A stretch of 64,000 bases of DNA from Pyrinomonadaceae bacterium (GCA_028284415.1 JANQRU010000005.1:310001-374000); one strand, 5' to 3'; shown: positions 43,199 through 53,352, counted from the first letter of the stretch. The notes: generated by a model not told the origin, from the letters alone. Program-made: numbers and translations.

Positions 43199-43226
43199 CG
43201 GGAGGAATTTGTCCTCCCGTTTTTTT
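43199..43226 (+). terminator. Terminator of the M28 gene
   Basis: Perfect stem cgggagga / tcctcccg with loop atttg followed by seven T. Confidence 0.9.
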
Positions 43227-43317
43227 GTCCGAAATATCATATTTTATTGACACTCTTGAACCTTTGAACCATAATCACTTTAAATCTACATAACTAACAC
43301 AGGAGAGAATTAAACAA

Positions 43318-45921
43318 GTGCGAACCAACAAATTTATTTTGTTACTTATTTTTCTATTTTCCTCAGTTTTTATCATCGCTCAATCAAAATCAAATCCGAG
43401 TGACAAATTTAAACAACTCGACGAAAAACTTCCCGCTCCGAATGTTTACCGAACGGGTTCGGGAGCACCGGGACATAAGTATTGGCAACAAGAAGCAGAT
43501 TATGTCATCAATGTTGAGATTGACGATGTAAATCAACGGCTGATCGGGAAAGAAACGATCACATATAAAAATAATTCTCCTGATACGCTCGATTATTTGT
43601 GGGTTCAAATCGACCAGAACATTTTTGCAAAAGATTCGGACACGGAATTAACCAGAACTGCACCGAATCTTGATCGCGGTGTTCCGCTTGATCGTTTGGA
43701 ACAGCTCGCCGCAAGAAAATACGACGGCAAAGCAAACATTTCTTCTGTTCGGGATGCGAATGACAAAAAGTTAAATCACAAAGTTGTCAATACGATGATG
43801 CGGGTTGATCCGCCGACGCCGATTCCGACGGGTGGAACTTTCGTATTCAAAATTGATTGGGATTACAAGATCAATAATCAAAGAATTTTCGGCGGTCGTA
43901 CGGGTTATGAATACTTTTCTTCAGACGGCAACTTCTTATATGAACTAGCTCATTGGTTTCCGCGTATGGCGGCTTATTATGACGTTCACGGCTGGCAAAA
44001 TCATCAGTTTCTTGGACGCGGTGAATTTACGCTCGAATTCGGTGATTACGATGTAAAAATCACTGTTCCAAACGATCACGTCGTTGCATCAACGGGTGTT
44101 TTACAAAATCCGAATGAAGTGCTTACGGCAACTCAAAGGCAGCGTTTGAAACAAGCTGAAACGGCGAAGATGCCTATGTATATAGTCACGCCCGCCGAAG
44201 CAAAAGCTAACGAAAAGTCAAAACCGACGGGCAAAAAGACTTGGCATTTTAAGGCTGAAAACGTCCGCGATTTTGCTTTTGCCAATTCACGAAAATTCGC
44301 ATGGGACGCACAGGGTCACAATGTCGAAGGCAACAAAGTTATGGCGATGAGCTTTTTCCCGAACGAAGGAAATCCGCTTTGGGAAAAATACTCGACGCAA
44401 GCGATCATACACACCTTGAATGTCTATTCGCGTTATTCATTCAAATATCCGTATCCTGTGGCAATTTCCGTCAATGGTCCCGTCGGCGGAATGGAATACC
44501 CTATGATCTGTTTTAACGGACCGCGTCCAAACCCAGACGGAACATATTCGGCACGGACAAAATACGGTTTGATCTCGGTGATAATCCACGAAGTCGGACA
44601 CAATTATTATCCAATGATCGTTAATTCCGATGAACGCGATTGGACTTGGATGGACGAGGGTTTGAACACTTTCGTGCAATTCTTGGCACAAAGCGAATGG
44701 GAAGAAGATTACCCATCTCGTCGCGGTGAACCGCAGAAAATCGCTGATTATATGGCAAATGAAAACCAAGTTCCGATAATGACACAATCAGATTCGGTTT
44801 TAAATTTTGGGAATAACGCTTACGGCAAACCCGCAACGGCTTTGAACATCTTGCGTGAAACGGTTCTCGGTCGTGAAGTCTTTGATTTTGCGTTCAAAAA
44901 ATACTCCCAGCGTTGGATGTTCAAACGTCCGACTCCGGCAGATTTTTTCCGCACGATGGAAGACGCATCAGGACGTGATTTGGACTGGTTTTGGCGTGGA
45001 TGGTTTTACACGACCGATCACGTTGATATTTCAATTGAAAATGTCAGACTTTATCAAGTCAACACGCAAAACCCGGACGTTGAAAAGAAAATCGGTCGTG
45101 AAAAAGCGAATTCGCGTCCCGTAACTTTGTCGCAAAGACGCAATAAAAACTTGCCGAAACGTATTGATCAATATCCATCCTTGAGAGATTTTTATAACGA
45201 TTACGACGAATTCAAAGTCACCGAACAAGACCGAAAAAATTACGAAGCGTTTATCGGAAGCCTCGATGATGTCGAAAAATCTCTGGTCAATGGAAATTAC
45301 AATTTCTACGTTGTTGATCTTAAAAACATCGGCGGTCTCGTGATGCCCGTGATTTTCAAGGTCGAATACACGGATGGCACGAGCGAAGAAATTCGAATTC
45401 CCGCTGAAATTTGGCGTTATGATAATTTCAATGTTTCAAAATTGATTGTTACGAAAAAGGAAGCAAAAGCAATTATTCTCGACCCGAATCTCGAAACTGC
45501 TGACACGGATTTAACAAATAATTTCTTCCCGCGTCGCACTGTTCCGACACGCTTCCAGGTTTTCAAAAACCGTCTGCGTTCGGATTTAGAACCACAAACG
45601 AATTCAACTTCGAGTAATAATTCAAACGAAAAAGTTAATCTCAACGGACGTTGGAATTTCGCCATCGCCGCACCTGGACAAAGCATTTCGTTTGTGATGA
45701 ATATCAAGCAGGAAGGTGAAAAAATCACTGGCAATATCGAAAATCCGCAAGGCAATTTACCGATTGCGGAAGGAAGCTTCAAGGACGGTATTTTAACTAT
45801 AAAGACGATGAATCCAATCGAATTGACTTTCGTCGGCAAGCCGAAAGGTAAATTCATCAGTGGAAACGTAACCGCACCGCAAGGGACGACAACCTTTAGC
45901 GGTTCAAAAATCGGTGATTAA
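43318..45921 (+). CDS. Exported M1 family metallopeptidase with C-terminal beta domain
   Basis: 867 aa, GTG start after acaggagag. Signal peptide (ILLLIFLFSSVFIIAQ). M1 core: VGGMEYPM exopeptidase-like motif and the zinc site HEVGH (424-428) with the downstream Glu in DEGLNTF. Members cleave N-terminal residues from peptides; the GGMEYP form is typical of secreted Bacteroidetes/Acidobacteria enzymes that act on extracellular protein. The last 110 residues (NGRWNFAIAAPGQSISF...GNVTAPQGTTTFSG) are an extra lipocalin-like beta domain. Its stop overlaps the DUF6702 gene by 8 bp. Confidence 0.93.
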   Translation: MRTNKFILLLIFLFSSVFIIAQSKSNPSDKFKQLDEKLPAPNVYRTGSGAPGHKYWQQEADYVINVEIDDVNQRLIGKETITYKNNSPDTLDYLWVQIDQNIFAKDSDTELTRTAPNLDRGVPLDRLEQLAARKYDGKANISSVRDANDKKLNHKVVNTMMRVDPPTPIPTGGTFVFKIDWDYKINNQRIFGGRTGYEYFSSDGNFLYELAHWFPRMAAYYDVHGWQNHQFLGRGEFTLEFGDYDVKITVPNDHVVASTGVLQNPNEVLTATQRQRLKQAETAKMPMYIVTPAEAKANEKSKPTGKKTWHFKAENVRDFAFANSRKFAWDAQGHNVEGNKVMAMSFFPNEGNPLWEKYSTQAIIHTLNVYSRYSFKYPYPVAISVNGPVGGMEYPMICFNGPRPNPDGTYSARTKYGLISVIIHEVGHNYYPMIVNSDERDWTWMDEGLNTFVQFLAQSEWEEDYPSRRGEPQKIADYMANENQVPIMTQSDSVLNFGNNAYGKPATALNILRETVLGREVFDFAFKKYSQRWMFKRPTPADFFRTMEDASGRDLDWFWRGWFYTTDHVDISIENVRLYQVNTQNPDVEKKIGREKANSRPVTLSQRRNKNLPKRIDQYPSLRDFYNDYDEFKVTEQDRKNYEAFIGSLDDVEKSLVNGNYNFYVVDLKNIGGLVMPVIFKVEYTDGTSEEIRIPAEIWRYDNFNVSKLIVTKKEAKAIILDPNLETADTDLTNNFFPRRTVPTRFQVFKNRLRSDLEPQTNSTSSNNSNEKVNLNGRWNFAIAAPGQSISFVMNIKQEGEKITGNIENPQGNLPIAEGSFKDGILTIKTMNPIELTFVGKPKGKFISGNVTAPQGTTTFSGSKIGD

Positions 45922-46456
45922 TTTTATGAATGTATTTTATTCAAAATTTATAATTTCATTTTGTGTAAGCCTTTTGTTTTTGGCGACAAACACTTTCGGC
46001 TTGCACAAATATCACACAAGTTTGACGCGAATTGATTACAACAAGCAAGAAAATCTTCTCGAAATTACAATGAAGGTTTTCGCACACGATCTTTTTCCGA
46101 CGTTAGAAAAACGACACGGCAAGAAAATTGATCTCGAACACACGAAAGACATAGATAAAATCTTAGCGGATTACATCAACGAAAAATTCACAATCAAAAC
46201 AAAATCGGGCGAAAACAAAACTCTTAAATTCTTAGGCAAAGAACATGAAACCGATGTGATTTATTTATATTCAGAAGTTTCGTTTGAAGGCGATTTGGAA
46301 GGAGCGGAGATAAAGAACTCTTTGTTCTTTGAAAGCTTTGACGAACAAGTAAATCTTTTAACTATTCGCTATGGAGAAAAGAAATCTGATCTCGTTTTCA
46401 AGGTCGGTGATAATTTTAAGACAATAACTAATAACAAAAAGAAGACCGCAAAATAA
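45914..46456 (+). CDS. DUF6702 family protein
   Basis: 180 aa. Signal peptide, then the family pattern HKYHTSLTRIDYNKQENLLE and TMKVFAHDLFPTLEKRH. DUF6702 genes are frequently coupled to M1 peptidase genes in Bacteroidetes; here the start lies inside the end of the M1 gene, so they are one operon. Likely a periplasmic/outer accessory of the peptidase; no enzymatic motif is visible. Confidence 0.85.
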   Translation: MINFMNVFYSKFIISFCVSLLFLATNTFGLHKYHTSLTRIDYNKQENLLEITMKVFAHDLFPTLEKRHGKKIDLEHTKDIDKILADYINEKFTIKTKSGENKTLKFLGKEHETDVIYLYSEVSFEGDLEGAEIKNSLFFESFDEQVNLLTIRYGEKKSDLVFKVGDNFKTITNNKKKTAK

Positions 46457-46457
46457 T

Positions 46458-47501
46458 CTATCGGACGGCTGATTCCAAAAACGTCAGCGTTGATTTTTCC
46501 GTATTCATCTCAGCTTTTATCCCGAGCGGAATTGTAAAATTTTGGCGTATGTGACCAAAAGAAAGTCCATGAATTACGGGGATTTTCAAATCTCCCAGTC
46601 TATCCTTTAAAACATCCAATAAACTCTGCGAAGGCGGCTCAGTTTCGGGTTCGCCACGCGTAAAAACTCCGACGGCGATTCCTGCAAGTGAACGCATATT
46701 TATGCTTTGGCGTAATTGCGTGAGCATTCGGTCAACTCGATATGGACTTTCGTTAACATCTTCGATGAACAAAATTTTCCCTTTTACTTTTCGCAAACCG
46801 TAAGGCGTCCCTGTCAAAGCAATCAACAAACTTAGATTTCCTCCGATCAATTCTCCTCGGCATTTTCCCTTTGTGATGACGTTTGTTTTGTATAGCTCAG
46901 GATCAGCTTCATCAGGAGGCTCGGGGAGTTTTATCTCGTATTTTTTGGTTGGATTCATCAAAGTATTGATAATGTGGGTTTTGGAATAATCTGTGTAGGT
47001 AGAAGCAGCATTTGGACCGTGAAAAGTTACCAATCCCGTATTTTGATAGACTGCTAAATTCAAAGCAGTTATATCAGAAAAACCAACAAGAACTTTCGGG
47101 TATTTCTTGATTAAATTGTAATTTATATACGGTAAAATCCTTGAAGTTCCGTAACCGCCCCGAATACACCAGATTCCTGTAAACTCCTTGTTGCGAAAAG
47201 CCCAATGTAGATCATCCAGACGCTCTCTGTCCGTCCCCGACAAAAAGCCATTACGACCACGTGCGTATTTTCCAACCTCAGTTTCAAAACCCAGATCAGC
47301 TAAATTCTGCAAACCTCTTTCAAATGCTTCTTCTGAAACTCCGCTTGCCGGTGCTATAACAGCAATCTTGTCACCTTTTTTTAATCTTTTCGGCTTGATG
47401 ATCCTTTTTCTCCTCTGAGCCAAACTCTTATTTCCTGCCAACATAGGTTGAACCATAAATGGCAAAAGAGCAACTGCTTTTAGAGCATCACGGCGTTTCA
47501 T
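46458..47501 (-). CDS. S66 LD-carboxypeptidase-like protein (MccF/LdcA family)
   Basis: 347 aa. A Tat-like N-terminus (KRRDALKAVALLPFMVQPMLAG) suggests export. Serine peptidase of family S66: nucleophile region WCIRGGYGTSRILPY, then GFSDITALNLAV and the Glu/His catalytic partners further on. LdcA cleaves the L-D bond in murein tetrapeptides, MccF cleaves acyl-adenylate antibiotics. Product assignment to muropeptide recycling is inference. It follows the LytTR gene by 6 bp and is likely in that operon. Confidence 0.88.
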   Translation of the reverse strand: MKRRDALKAVALLPFMVQPMLAGNKSLAQRRKRIIKPKRLKKGDKIAVIAPASGVSEEAFERGLQNLADLGFETEVGKYARGRNGFLSGTDRERLDDLHWAFRNKEFTGIWCIRGGYGTSRILPYINYNLIKKYPKVLVGFSDITALNLAVYQNTGLVTFHGPNAASTYTDYSKTHIINTLMNPTKKYEIKLPEPPDEADPELYKTNVITKGKCRGELIGGNLSLLIALTGTPYGLRKVKGKILFIEDVNESPYRVDRMLTQLRQSINMRSLAGIAVGVFTRGEPETEPPSQSLLDVLKDRLGDLKIPVIHGLSFGHIRQNFTIPLGIKAEMNTEKSTLTFLESAVR

Positions 47502-47507
47502 ATTTTC

Positions 47508-48284
47508 TTATAATTTCAGCAATCTCTCACGCAAAACTCTAGATTGCAGACGGCTTGAGGATATTTCTTGACCATTTTTCAGAGTGATCTGATAAGTACC
47601 TCCAGGCATTGGTGAGACTTTTTCAAACATTTCGATATTTGCCAAAGCCCCTCTCGAAAGCCTTATAAATTTATCATCAGGTAATTTTGCTTCGATGTCT
47701 TTGAGGCGAAAATTTATGATAAACTTTTGCTTTTTAGAGTTTGTGATATGTAGCAATTCGCCATCAGCAATGATTGAAGCAACATCCGAAACATTCACAA
47801 ATACTATTTCATCACTCAGTTTTACCGGAATTCTTTCAATAATCTCATTTTGTGTTTCTTCATAAACTTCCACCGCTTTTTTTACATTTTTAGTTTCAGT
47901 TTCTTGAAAATCCTTCTGCTCCAATCTTTCGTGGACTCGATTGAGAGTTTCCCGAAGTCTTGCTTTTTCTATAGGTTTGAGCAAGTAATCAACTGCATTA
48001 ACCTCAAAGGCTTGAATCGCATATTCGTCGTAAGCCGTAATAAACGCAACCATCGGCATTTGATTTTTCCGCAGAAGTTTAACTACCTCTAACCCCGTAA
48101 CTTCCGGCATCTGTAAATCAAGTAGTGCCAAATCAGGCTTTTCTGCTTTAATTAACCTAACGGCTTCCGCACCATTTTCTGCCTCGCCAACAATTTCAAT
48201 ATCTTCAAAATCCTGCAAAATAACTTTTAAAAAGTTTCTTGCAGGTCTTTCATCATCAGCAATTATTGTGTGTAGTTTGTTCAT
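47508..48284 (-). CDS. LytTR response regulator
   Basis: 258 aa. Receiver domain (1-125) with phosphoryl-acceptor Asp in LALLDLQMPEVTGLEV and TAYDEYAIQAFEVNAVDYL, then a LytTR DNA-binding domain (about 150-258; KFIINFRLKDIEAKLPDD, SRGALANIEMFEKVSP, SSRLQSRVL). LytTR proteins bind direct repeats about 21-22 bp apart; candidate sites occur at 15468-15495 and 40620-40650, a speculative link. Downstream of the sensor kinase with 1-bp gap. Confidence 0.93.
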   Translation of the reverse strand: MNKLHTIIADDERPARNFLKVILQDFEDIEIVGEAENGAEAVRLIKAEKPDLALLDLQMPEVTGLEVVKLLRKNQMPMVAFITAYDEYAIQAFEVNAVDYLLKPIEKARLRETLNRVHERLEQKDFQETETKNVKKAVEVYEETQNEIIERIPVKLSDEIVFVNVSDVASIIADGELLHITNSKKQKFIINFRLKDIEAKLPDDKFIRLSRGALANIEMFEKVSPMPGGTYQITLKNGQEISSSRLQSRVLRERLLKL

Positions 48285-48285
48285 A

Positions 48286-50151
48286 TTAAATTGTTTGAGT
48301 TTTTACAGGAATAATTACACTTGCAGAACTTCCACTTACAAAATCTCTATCAAACTTCAACTTCGCTTTATTCCCATAATAAGATTTTAAGCGCCCCTTT
48401 ATATTTTGAAGACCGATACCATTTGAGTTTGGAGATTTATTAGAAGAATTCCCTGCTCCTGTATCGAAAACCGTTAAATTCAAGAAAACTTCTGCACCTT
48501 TATTTTCAAGCTTTGCAGAGATTTTTACCGTTCCACCTTTTTTATTTTCAGAAATTCCGTGCTTGACTGCGTTTTCCACCAAAGGCTGTAAAATCAAAGA
48601 TGGCACACGCAGATTTCTAACTTCTTTCGGGACATCTGATTCGACTTTCAAACGCTCCTCAAATCTAGCTTTTTCGATGTCTAAATAATTTTCGATAAGT
48701 TTTAGCTCTTCATCCAGCGTGCAAAATTCTTTGTTTGATTTGAGAACGCCGCGAAGCAATTGGGTCAATTTCATCAATGTCTGAAAAGCAGTTTCCGGTG
48801 CGATTTGAATTAGATAACCGATTGTTGTTAAAGCATTAAAAAGAAAATGCGGATTGACTTGCGAACGGAGTGCGGTTAATTGTGCCTCGGTCGTTAACTT
48901 TGTATATTCCTGCTCGCGTATCTCCTGCTCACAACGCTCATGAACAACCCGCAAAGCATCAATTCGTCGTGCCGTTTGCAGAGAAACCGCTTCGAGCATT
49001 GCAATTTCATCAGACAGAAGCTTTCTTCCGCCAACAAAATTTTTCAGATGAATTCGGTAAAACGGTGATTCATTTGTCGGGACAAAAATTTCTGCTTTTT
49101 GCGTTGTAAAATCTACCGTTGGTAAATTCGTTTTTTCATCCGTTTCATAAACCTCGTTCCAGAGTGATTTTTCTACCGTTAAAGCATTTCCGAGTTTTGT
49201 AGTAACTTCATCTAACACAAAATCAATTGATTCCTGACTTTCAATTGCTTCAGAAATCTCTTCTTGCAAACCAACATAGCTGATTCTTTTCAACAAAACT
49301 TTATCAACGAGCCAAACGGAAAAATTGTGTAAAGACGGATAGGTCAAAGCCGTAGCAATCCATAGAACCAGCAAAACTGCCGTCGCTAATGCATCATTTT
49401 CTTCATGCGTTACGTGCAGAGAGCTTAAAGGTTGAGCAACAAAAACATATAGCGAGAATGCTGTTAGAGCCAACAAGACCAGAGACAAGGCACGCTTTAA
49501 AAATTGATCGGCAAAGGCAAAACGATAGTCCTGAATGAGAATTGCCAAGACGAGCGGAAGCGATGCTTGGTGAGCGACGAGTTCGACAAACCAATTTGAA
49601 TCTTCCGCCTTTGAACTAAGATGCAGAGCTGAAACTGCAAAAACCAACAATGCTGAGATCCATACGGTTTTGTTTTCAATTTTTTGCCGAAAATTAAAAT
49701 ATAAAAGCCCTGCGACCAAAGCAATTGAGCCAAAAGTTAAAATTTGAAGAGCAAGATTTGAAGGAGTAATTCCATTAACGAAAGCGTTTTGAAAATGCAG
49801 AAAGGCGGCGAAACCACTCAAAATATAAGCTGTAATCGTTAAAGTTCTGGAATTTTTAGTTTCATTTTCTGCCGAATGAACCACAACAGAAGGCAAAAAT
49901 CCAAGAGCTGAATAAGAAATAGCAACTAAAAAAGGTGAAAGCGGACTTTGCACAAAATCTCGCCAGATAAAAGAGAAAAGCTCACCAAAATTCCAAAGCA
50001 AACCCAAAACAGCGGTTAATAGTAACAATAGATCAATCTTTGTATTTTTCTTGCGATGCCGCAGAACCATCACAAACAGTAATGCGTAAAGTGCTACGCC
50101 AACGGCAAAACCAAGTAGATTGATTAAATTTGCTGAATTGAGCATTTCCAT
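48286..50151 (-). CDS. LytS/YehU-type sensor histidine kinase
   Basis: 621 aa. An N-terminal multi-helix sensor (about eight hydrophobic segments, residues 5-260), a GAF-like segment (270-390), and a His_kinase domain with the phospho-acceptor in RSQVNPHFLFNALTTIGYLI (LytS-type) and ATPase motifs PLVENAVKHGI and GIGLQNIKGRL. Cognate of the LytTR regulator encoded right after it. Signal unknown; LytS-type proteins often sense envelope or pyruvate-type signals. Confidence 0.9.
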   Translation of the reverse strand: MEMLNSANLINLLGFAVGVALYALLFVMVLRHRKKNTKIDLLLLLTAVLGLLWNFGELFSFIWRDFVQSPLSPFLVAISYSALGFLPSVVVHSAENETKNSRTLTITAYILSGFAAFLHFQNAFVNGITPSNLALQILTFGSIALVAGLLYFNFRQKIENKTVWISALLVFAVSALHLSSKAEDSNWFVELVAHQASLPLVLAILIQDYRFAFADQFLKRALSLVLLALTAFSLYVFVAQPLSSLHVTHEENDALATAVLLVLWIATALTYPSLHNFSVWLVDKVLLKRISYVGLQEEISEAIESQESIDFVLDEVTTKLGNALTVEKSLWNEVYETDEKTNLPTVDFTTQKAEIFVPTNESPFYRIHLKNFVGGRKLLSDEIAMLEAVSLQTARRIDALRVVHERCEQEIREQEYTKLTTEAQLTALRSQVNPHFLFNALTTIGYLIQIAPETAFQTLMKLTQLLRGVLKSNKEFCTLDEELKLIENYLDIEKARFEERLKVESDVPKEVRNLRVPSLILQPLVENAVKHGISENKKGGTVKISAKLENKGAEVFLNLTVFDTGAGNSSNKSPNSNGIGLQNIKGRLKSYYGNKAKLKFDRDFVSGSSASVIIPVKTQTI

Positions 50152-50235
50152 AGGATAAGTTTAGTTGGAAACTGTGCCAATCTTTTTTCAAACAAACTAT
50201 TATAAACTAACAACGAATAGCATTTTTCAAACAAC

Positions 50236-50273
50236 AAATGGGCTTTCCGCTTTTGACAGCTTCAAGCCCATTT
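50236..50273. terminator. Hairpin between kinase and YggX genes
   Basis: Perfect 10-bp stem aaatgggctt / aagcccattt around an 18-base loop. It probably terminates the YggX transcript on the minus strand, although the T-run is weak. Confidence 0.55.
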
Positions 50274-50296
50274 ATCTCAATATTTATTGAAAAACC

Positions 50297-50599
50297 TTAC
50301 CAACTAACACTTCCTTCTTTTGAAGTATCAATCTCAGCCTCAGCAATATCACCGCCTTCATTGAAGAAAAATATCTTCATCTGATCGAACAAAAATTCGT
50401 GTGAATCGGGGTTTGCAAGGTCTAAACCAAAATGATTTATTACTTGCTTCTGTTTTTCGAGCCATTCAGCCCAGCAATCACCACAGGTTGTTGTTCCGAT
50501 TTTTTCACCTAGTTCTGTTGGAATAGGTGCATAGCCAAGCGGTTCGTTTTTGCGTCCGCATCTTTGACATTCAAATTTATCTTTTGAAAATAAAGCCAT
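50297..50599 (-). CDS. Fe(2+)-trafficking protein YggX-like
   Basis: About 100 aa from ATG 50599, preceded by a strong gggag site; an upstream in-frame start at 50632 is not favoured. Pattern: CQRCGRKNEPLGYAPIPTELG and CGDCWAEWLEKQKQVINHFG, then FDQMKIFFF. YggX family proteins associate with labile iron and protect Fe-S enzymes from oxidative damage. The extra CxxC...C cluster is present in part of the family. Confidence 0.8.
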   Translation of the reverse strand: MALFSKDKFECQRCGRKNEPLGYAPIPTELGEKIGTTTCGDCWAEWLEKQKQVINHFGLDLANPDSHEFLFDQMKIFFFNEGGDIAEAEIDTSKEGSVSW

Positions 50600-50729
50600 T
50601 GTTATCTCCCTTTGACTGGTAGCTTTTAGCAATTAGCTGTTAGCCAAATATTTTACAAAGTGTTTTTCTATTATTTATATTAAACCAAATACCAACTTAG
50701 AAATAAAACAGAAAACCAATCACCATCTG

Positions 50730-51185
50730 CTAAAAGCTGTCTGCTTTCCCAATCTCTATTAAAACCTCTTCGTCTGAGGGTCGAAACATACTTAAACTCT
50801 GAACTTCATGACTCCTGATAATTCCCTCTTTATCAATCACAACCACAGCACGTGCTGATTTACCCGGAATCCAGGATTTCACGCCGTATTTATCAATAAC
50901 TTTTCCATTCGTATCTGCTAGAAGTTTGAACGGAAAATTATTATCTTTTGCAAACAGCTTATGTGATTCTGGCGAATCTGTTGAAATACCAACAACTGTC
51001 GCTCCGGTTTCGGAATATTCTTCCCAATTATCACGCACCGAGCAAAGTTGTGCCGTACAAACGGGCGAATTATCGGCAGGATAAAATAATAAAACTACCT
51101 TTTCACCTAAATGTTCTGATAAAGTCCAATCTTTTCCATCACTGTCATTGAGCGTGAAATCCGGTGCTTTTTCTCCAACTTTCAT
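50730..51185 (-). CDS. Bcp/AhpE-type peroxiredoxin
   Basis: 151 aa thioredoxin-fold thiol peroxidase. The peroxidatic Cys is in SPVCTAQLCSVRDN (with a second Cys nearby, the CTxxxC spacing of 2-Cys Bcp-like enzymes). DSDGKDWTLSEHLGEKVVLL and DTNGKVIDKYGVKSW are typical. It reduces hydroperoxides with thioredoxin-type electrons in the cytoplasm. Co-directional with YggX but 100 bp apart. Confidence 0.92.
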   Translation of the reverse strand: MKVGEKAPDFTLNDSDGKDWTLSEHLGEKVVLLFYPADNSPVCTAQLCSVRDNWEEYSETGATVVGISTDSPESHKLFAKDNNFPFKLLADTNGKVIDKYGVKSWIPGKSARAVVVIDKEGIIRSHEVQSLSMFRPSDEEVLIEIGKADSF

Positions 51186-51325
51186 ATAAAAATCTTATCT
51201 TTTTGGCTTTCCAACTGCAATCTACATAACAAAACAATCAGCGAAAACTTGGAACTCAGACAAACTTGATTCGTATGACAAATTGTTACCTTCTGTTAAA
51301 TCCACTTCTGTACAAATTCAAAAAG

Positions 51326-52783
51326 ATGAAAAGAACTATCACTTTATTGCTTTCTCTGATGTATCTAATTTGTTTGTTTCAACAAATATCCGCCCAAACA
51401 AACGAAAAATGGTTGCAAGATTATGAAGCTATGAAAACATTTATGGCTGAAGCTTATGCAAATCTGGAATGGGCAATCGAAGGTAAAAAAATCAATTTAG
51501 CAGAGCTTGATAAGACTACGAAAGAAAAACTGAAAAAAGCCAAATCAGGTCAGGAAGCACGTGAGATTTTAGATATTTTTTTAGAAACATTTCAAGACGG
51601 ACATCTTAAACTTGTTAAGGCGACAAAACCTAAAAACGCAGGTGAAAAGAAACAGTTAGTTTTCACATCGAATGATTCAGCCAAAAAGGTTTGTAAAGAA
51701 CTTGGCTACAAATTTAAGTTTCACAGATTTTCCCTTCCATTCAATAAAGCTTCAACCTACAGGCTAATCAGCACAAACAAAGATTATTTTCCGGCAAGTG
51801 TTTTCACATTGGAAAATGGAAAGCGTTTTGGAGTCTTGGACATAAGTCTTTTTTCGGCGGATGGTTATTTAGGAACCTGCCTTGCAAGTTGGGAAGATTT
51901 TAGCCAAAAGTTGAGCAAACCTTGCGGAAAGAAATGCTTAAATCAATTTTATTACGCAACAAACAACAGATTATCTGCAAAACTAACTGAGCAAATCAGA
52001 GTCTTACAATCGCAAAACATTGATTACTTGATTATAGACATCGGCGGTAATGGCGGAGGTAGCAATTGGGTAGAGCCTGTCACTCGCATCATTTCTCCAA
52101 ACCCCGTAAAAAGTAATCTGGCAGGATTCATACGTCATCTGCACTGGGCAAAAATTTTAGAAAACAATCTTAAAACTGTGTTAGCTGATTTAACCAGAAA
52201 AGATATAAACCAAAAACAAATCTTATATCTGAAAAAAGCCAAAGATCAATTGCAAAACTACATAAAAGAAGCAAAGAAACCTTGTAAAAATATAAATATG
52301 TGGAAAACTGGAAAAAAGCAAAGAAACTGCACAATGCTTAACAAAACACCTAAGTTAACGTCAGGAATTTTTGAAAGTCTTCCGTTAAATGAGATTGAAA
52401 ATCTAAAATCTAAAACTATTCTTTTTCAACCCAGTGAATTTAAATATGAAGAAGGCGTGTTTAAGGGAAATTTGATTGTCCTGGTTGATAAATACACAGC
52501 TTCTGCAGCAGAAAACTTTGCGTCTTACATTCAAGTAAGTAAATCTGGAAAGGTCATTGGCGAGAAGACTTATGGAGCCGGTTGCGGCTATGTAAATGGT
52601 GGTACTAAGTATTTTTTACCGAACAGCAAACTGCAATTGCGTATGCCTGATTGTGTTCGCTATAGAGCAGATGGTGCTAATGAAGTTGAGGGAATCGAAC
52701 CTGATGTGAGTTTGTGGGAATCAAGCGATGACAAGTCAGAAAAACTAGAAAAGCTTTTGAATTACCTCTCTAAACTCAAATAA
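51326..52783 (+). CDS. Exported S41-like peptidase
   Basis: About 485 aa from ATG 51326 (MKRTITLLLSLMYLICLFQQ), a signal-peptide start preceded by caaaaag; the in-frame upstream ATG at 51266 would add 20 residues and is rejected. C-terminal S41 fold: YLIIDIGGNGGGSNWVEPV and the nucleophile region LVDKYTASAAENFASYIQV with Ser in TASA, then GAGCGYVNGGTKYFLPNSKL. S41 proteases degrade misfolded or tagged extracytoplasmic proteins. The N-terminal helical segment replaces the usual PDZ. Confidence 0.85.
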   Translation: MKRTITLLLSLMYLICLFQQISAQTNEKWLQDYEAMKTFMAEAYANLEWAIEGKKINLAELDKTTKEKLKKAKSGQEAREILDIFLETFQDGHLKLVKATKPKNAGEKKQLVFTSNDSAKKVCKELGYKFKFHRFSLPFNKASTYRLISTNKDYFPASVFTLENGKRFGVLDISLFSADGYLGTCLASWEDFSQKLSKPCGKKCLNQFYYATNNRLSAKLTEQIRVLQSQNIDYLIIDIGGNGGGSNWVEPVTRIISPNPVKSNLAGFIRHLHWAKILENNLKTVLADLTRKDINQKQILYLKKAKDQLQNYIKEAKKPCKNINMWKTGKKQRNCTMLNKTPKLTSGIFESLPLNEIENLKSKTILFQPSEFKYEEGVFKGNLIVLVDKYTASAAENFASYIQVSKSGKVIGEKTYGAGCGYVNGGTKYFLPNSKLQLRMPDCVRYRADGANEVEGIEPDVSLWESSDDKSEKLEKLLNYLSKLK

Positions 52784-52823
52784 TCTAAAAAGCTTTTAGA
52801 CACTTTACTCGAACTTCAATAAT

Positions 52824-53027
52824 CTATTCGGATTTTGATTGTTGAGTTGTCGGTGTTTCCTGAACTTCTTTTGGCAAAATGTTATCTGTGATTATATAGC
52901 CAATTGTGATCGCCATAATTAGTAAAACACCGTAGATTGTAGGCGGTGCGGGAACAGGCAGTTTGAAATATCTGCATGCGGCACCGATAAGTAAAGCAAT
53001 AACGATTCCTATAATTAATTTTCCCAT
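52824..53027 (-). CDS. XapX/DUF1427-type small membrane protein
   Basis: 67 aa, two hydrophobic helices with the DUF1427 hallmark CRYFKLPVPAPPTIYG. Function unknown. It overlaps the end of the next upstream gene by 13 bp. Confidence 0.75.
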   Translation of the reverse strand: MGKLIIGIVIALLIGAACRYFKLPVPAPPTIYGVLLIMAITIGYIITDNILPKEVQETPTTQQSKSE

Positions 53028-53305
53028 TTATTCTCCAAAATCAACTTAAATCTCTTTTTTGTTTCTGATCTTCTACGCAACATTATGATGGCTGATAAAC
53101 TAAGTGTGATTCCTGCAAAGAGACAAAATGAACCCAATCTTTCCCAGCGTTTGCCATAAGTTTGTATTGCTATGCAACCATAACTATTCCACTCAGGATA
53201 AAGTTTATGCTTTTTGTCATAGGCAACACCAAAACTAAAACTATCAAATGAAATAGCAAAAAAAAGTATGCCCACTAAAAATAGATTTCGGATAACCTTT
53301 TTCAT
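53015..53305 (-). CDS. Two-helix membrane protein, unknown
   Basis: About 96 aa from ATG 53305 (MKKVIRNLFLVGILFFAISF); a longer start at 53356 is unlikely. Two hydrophobic helices flank a polar loop with WNSYGCIAIQTYGKRW. No family recognised. It overlaps the XapX gene and follows the DUF2721 gene, so the three membrane genes may be an operon. Confidence 0.65.
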   Translation of the reverse strand: MKKVIRNLFLVGILFFAISFDSFSFGVAYDKKHKLYPEWNSYGCIAIQTYGKRWERLGSFCLFAGITLSLSAIIMLRRRSETKKRFKLILENKWEN

Positions 53306-53352
53306 CTTGAACCTCCAAGACATTAGACATCGAAATCTATATTTTGTTCCTT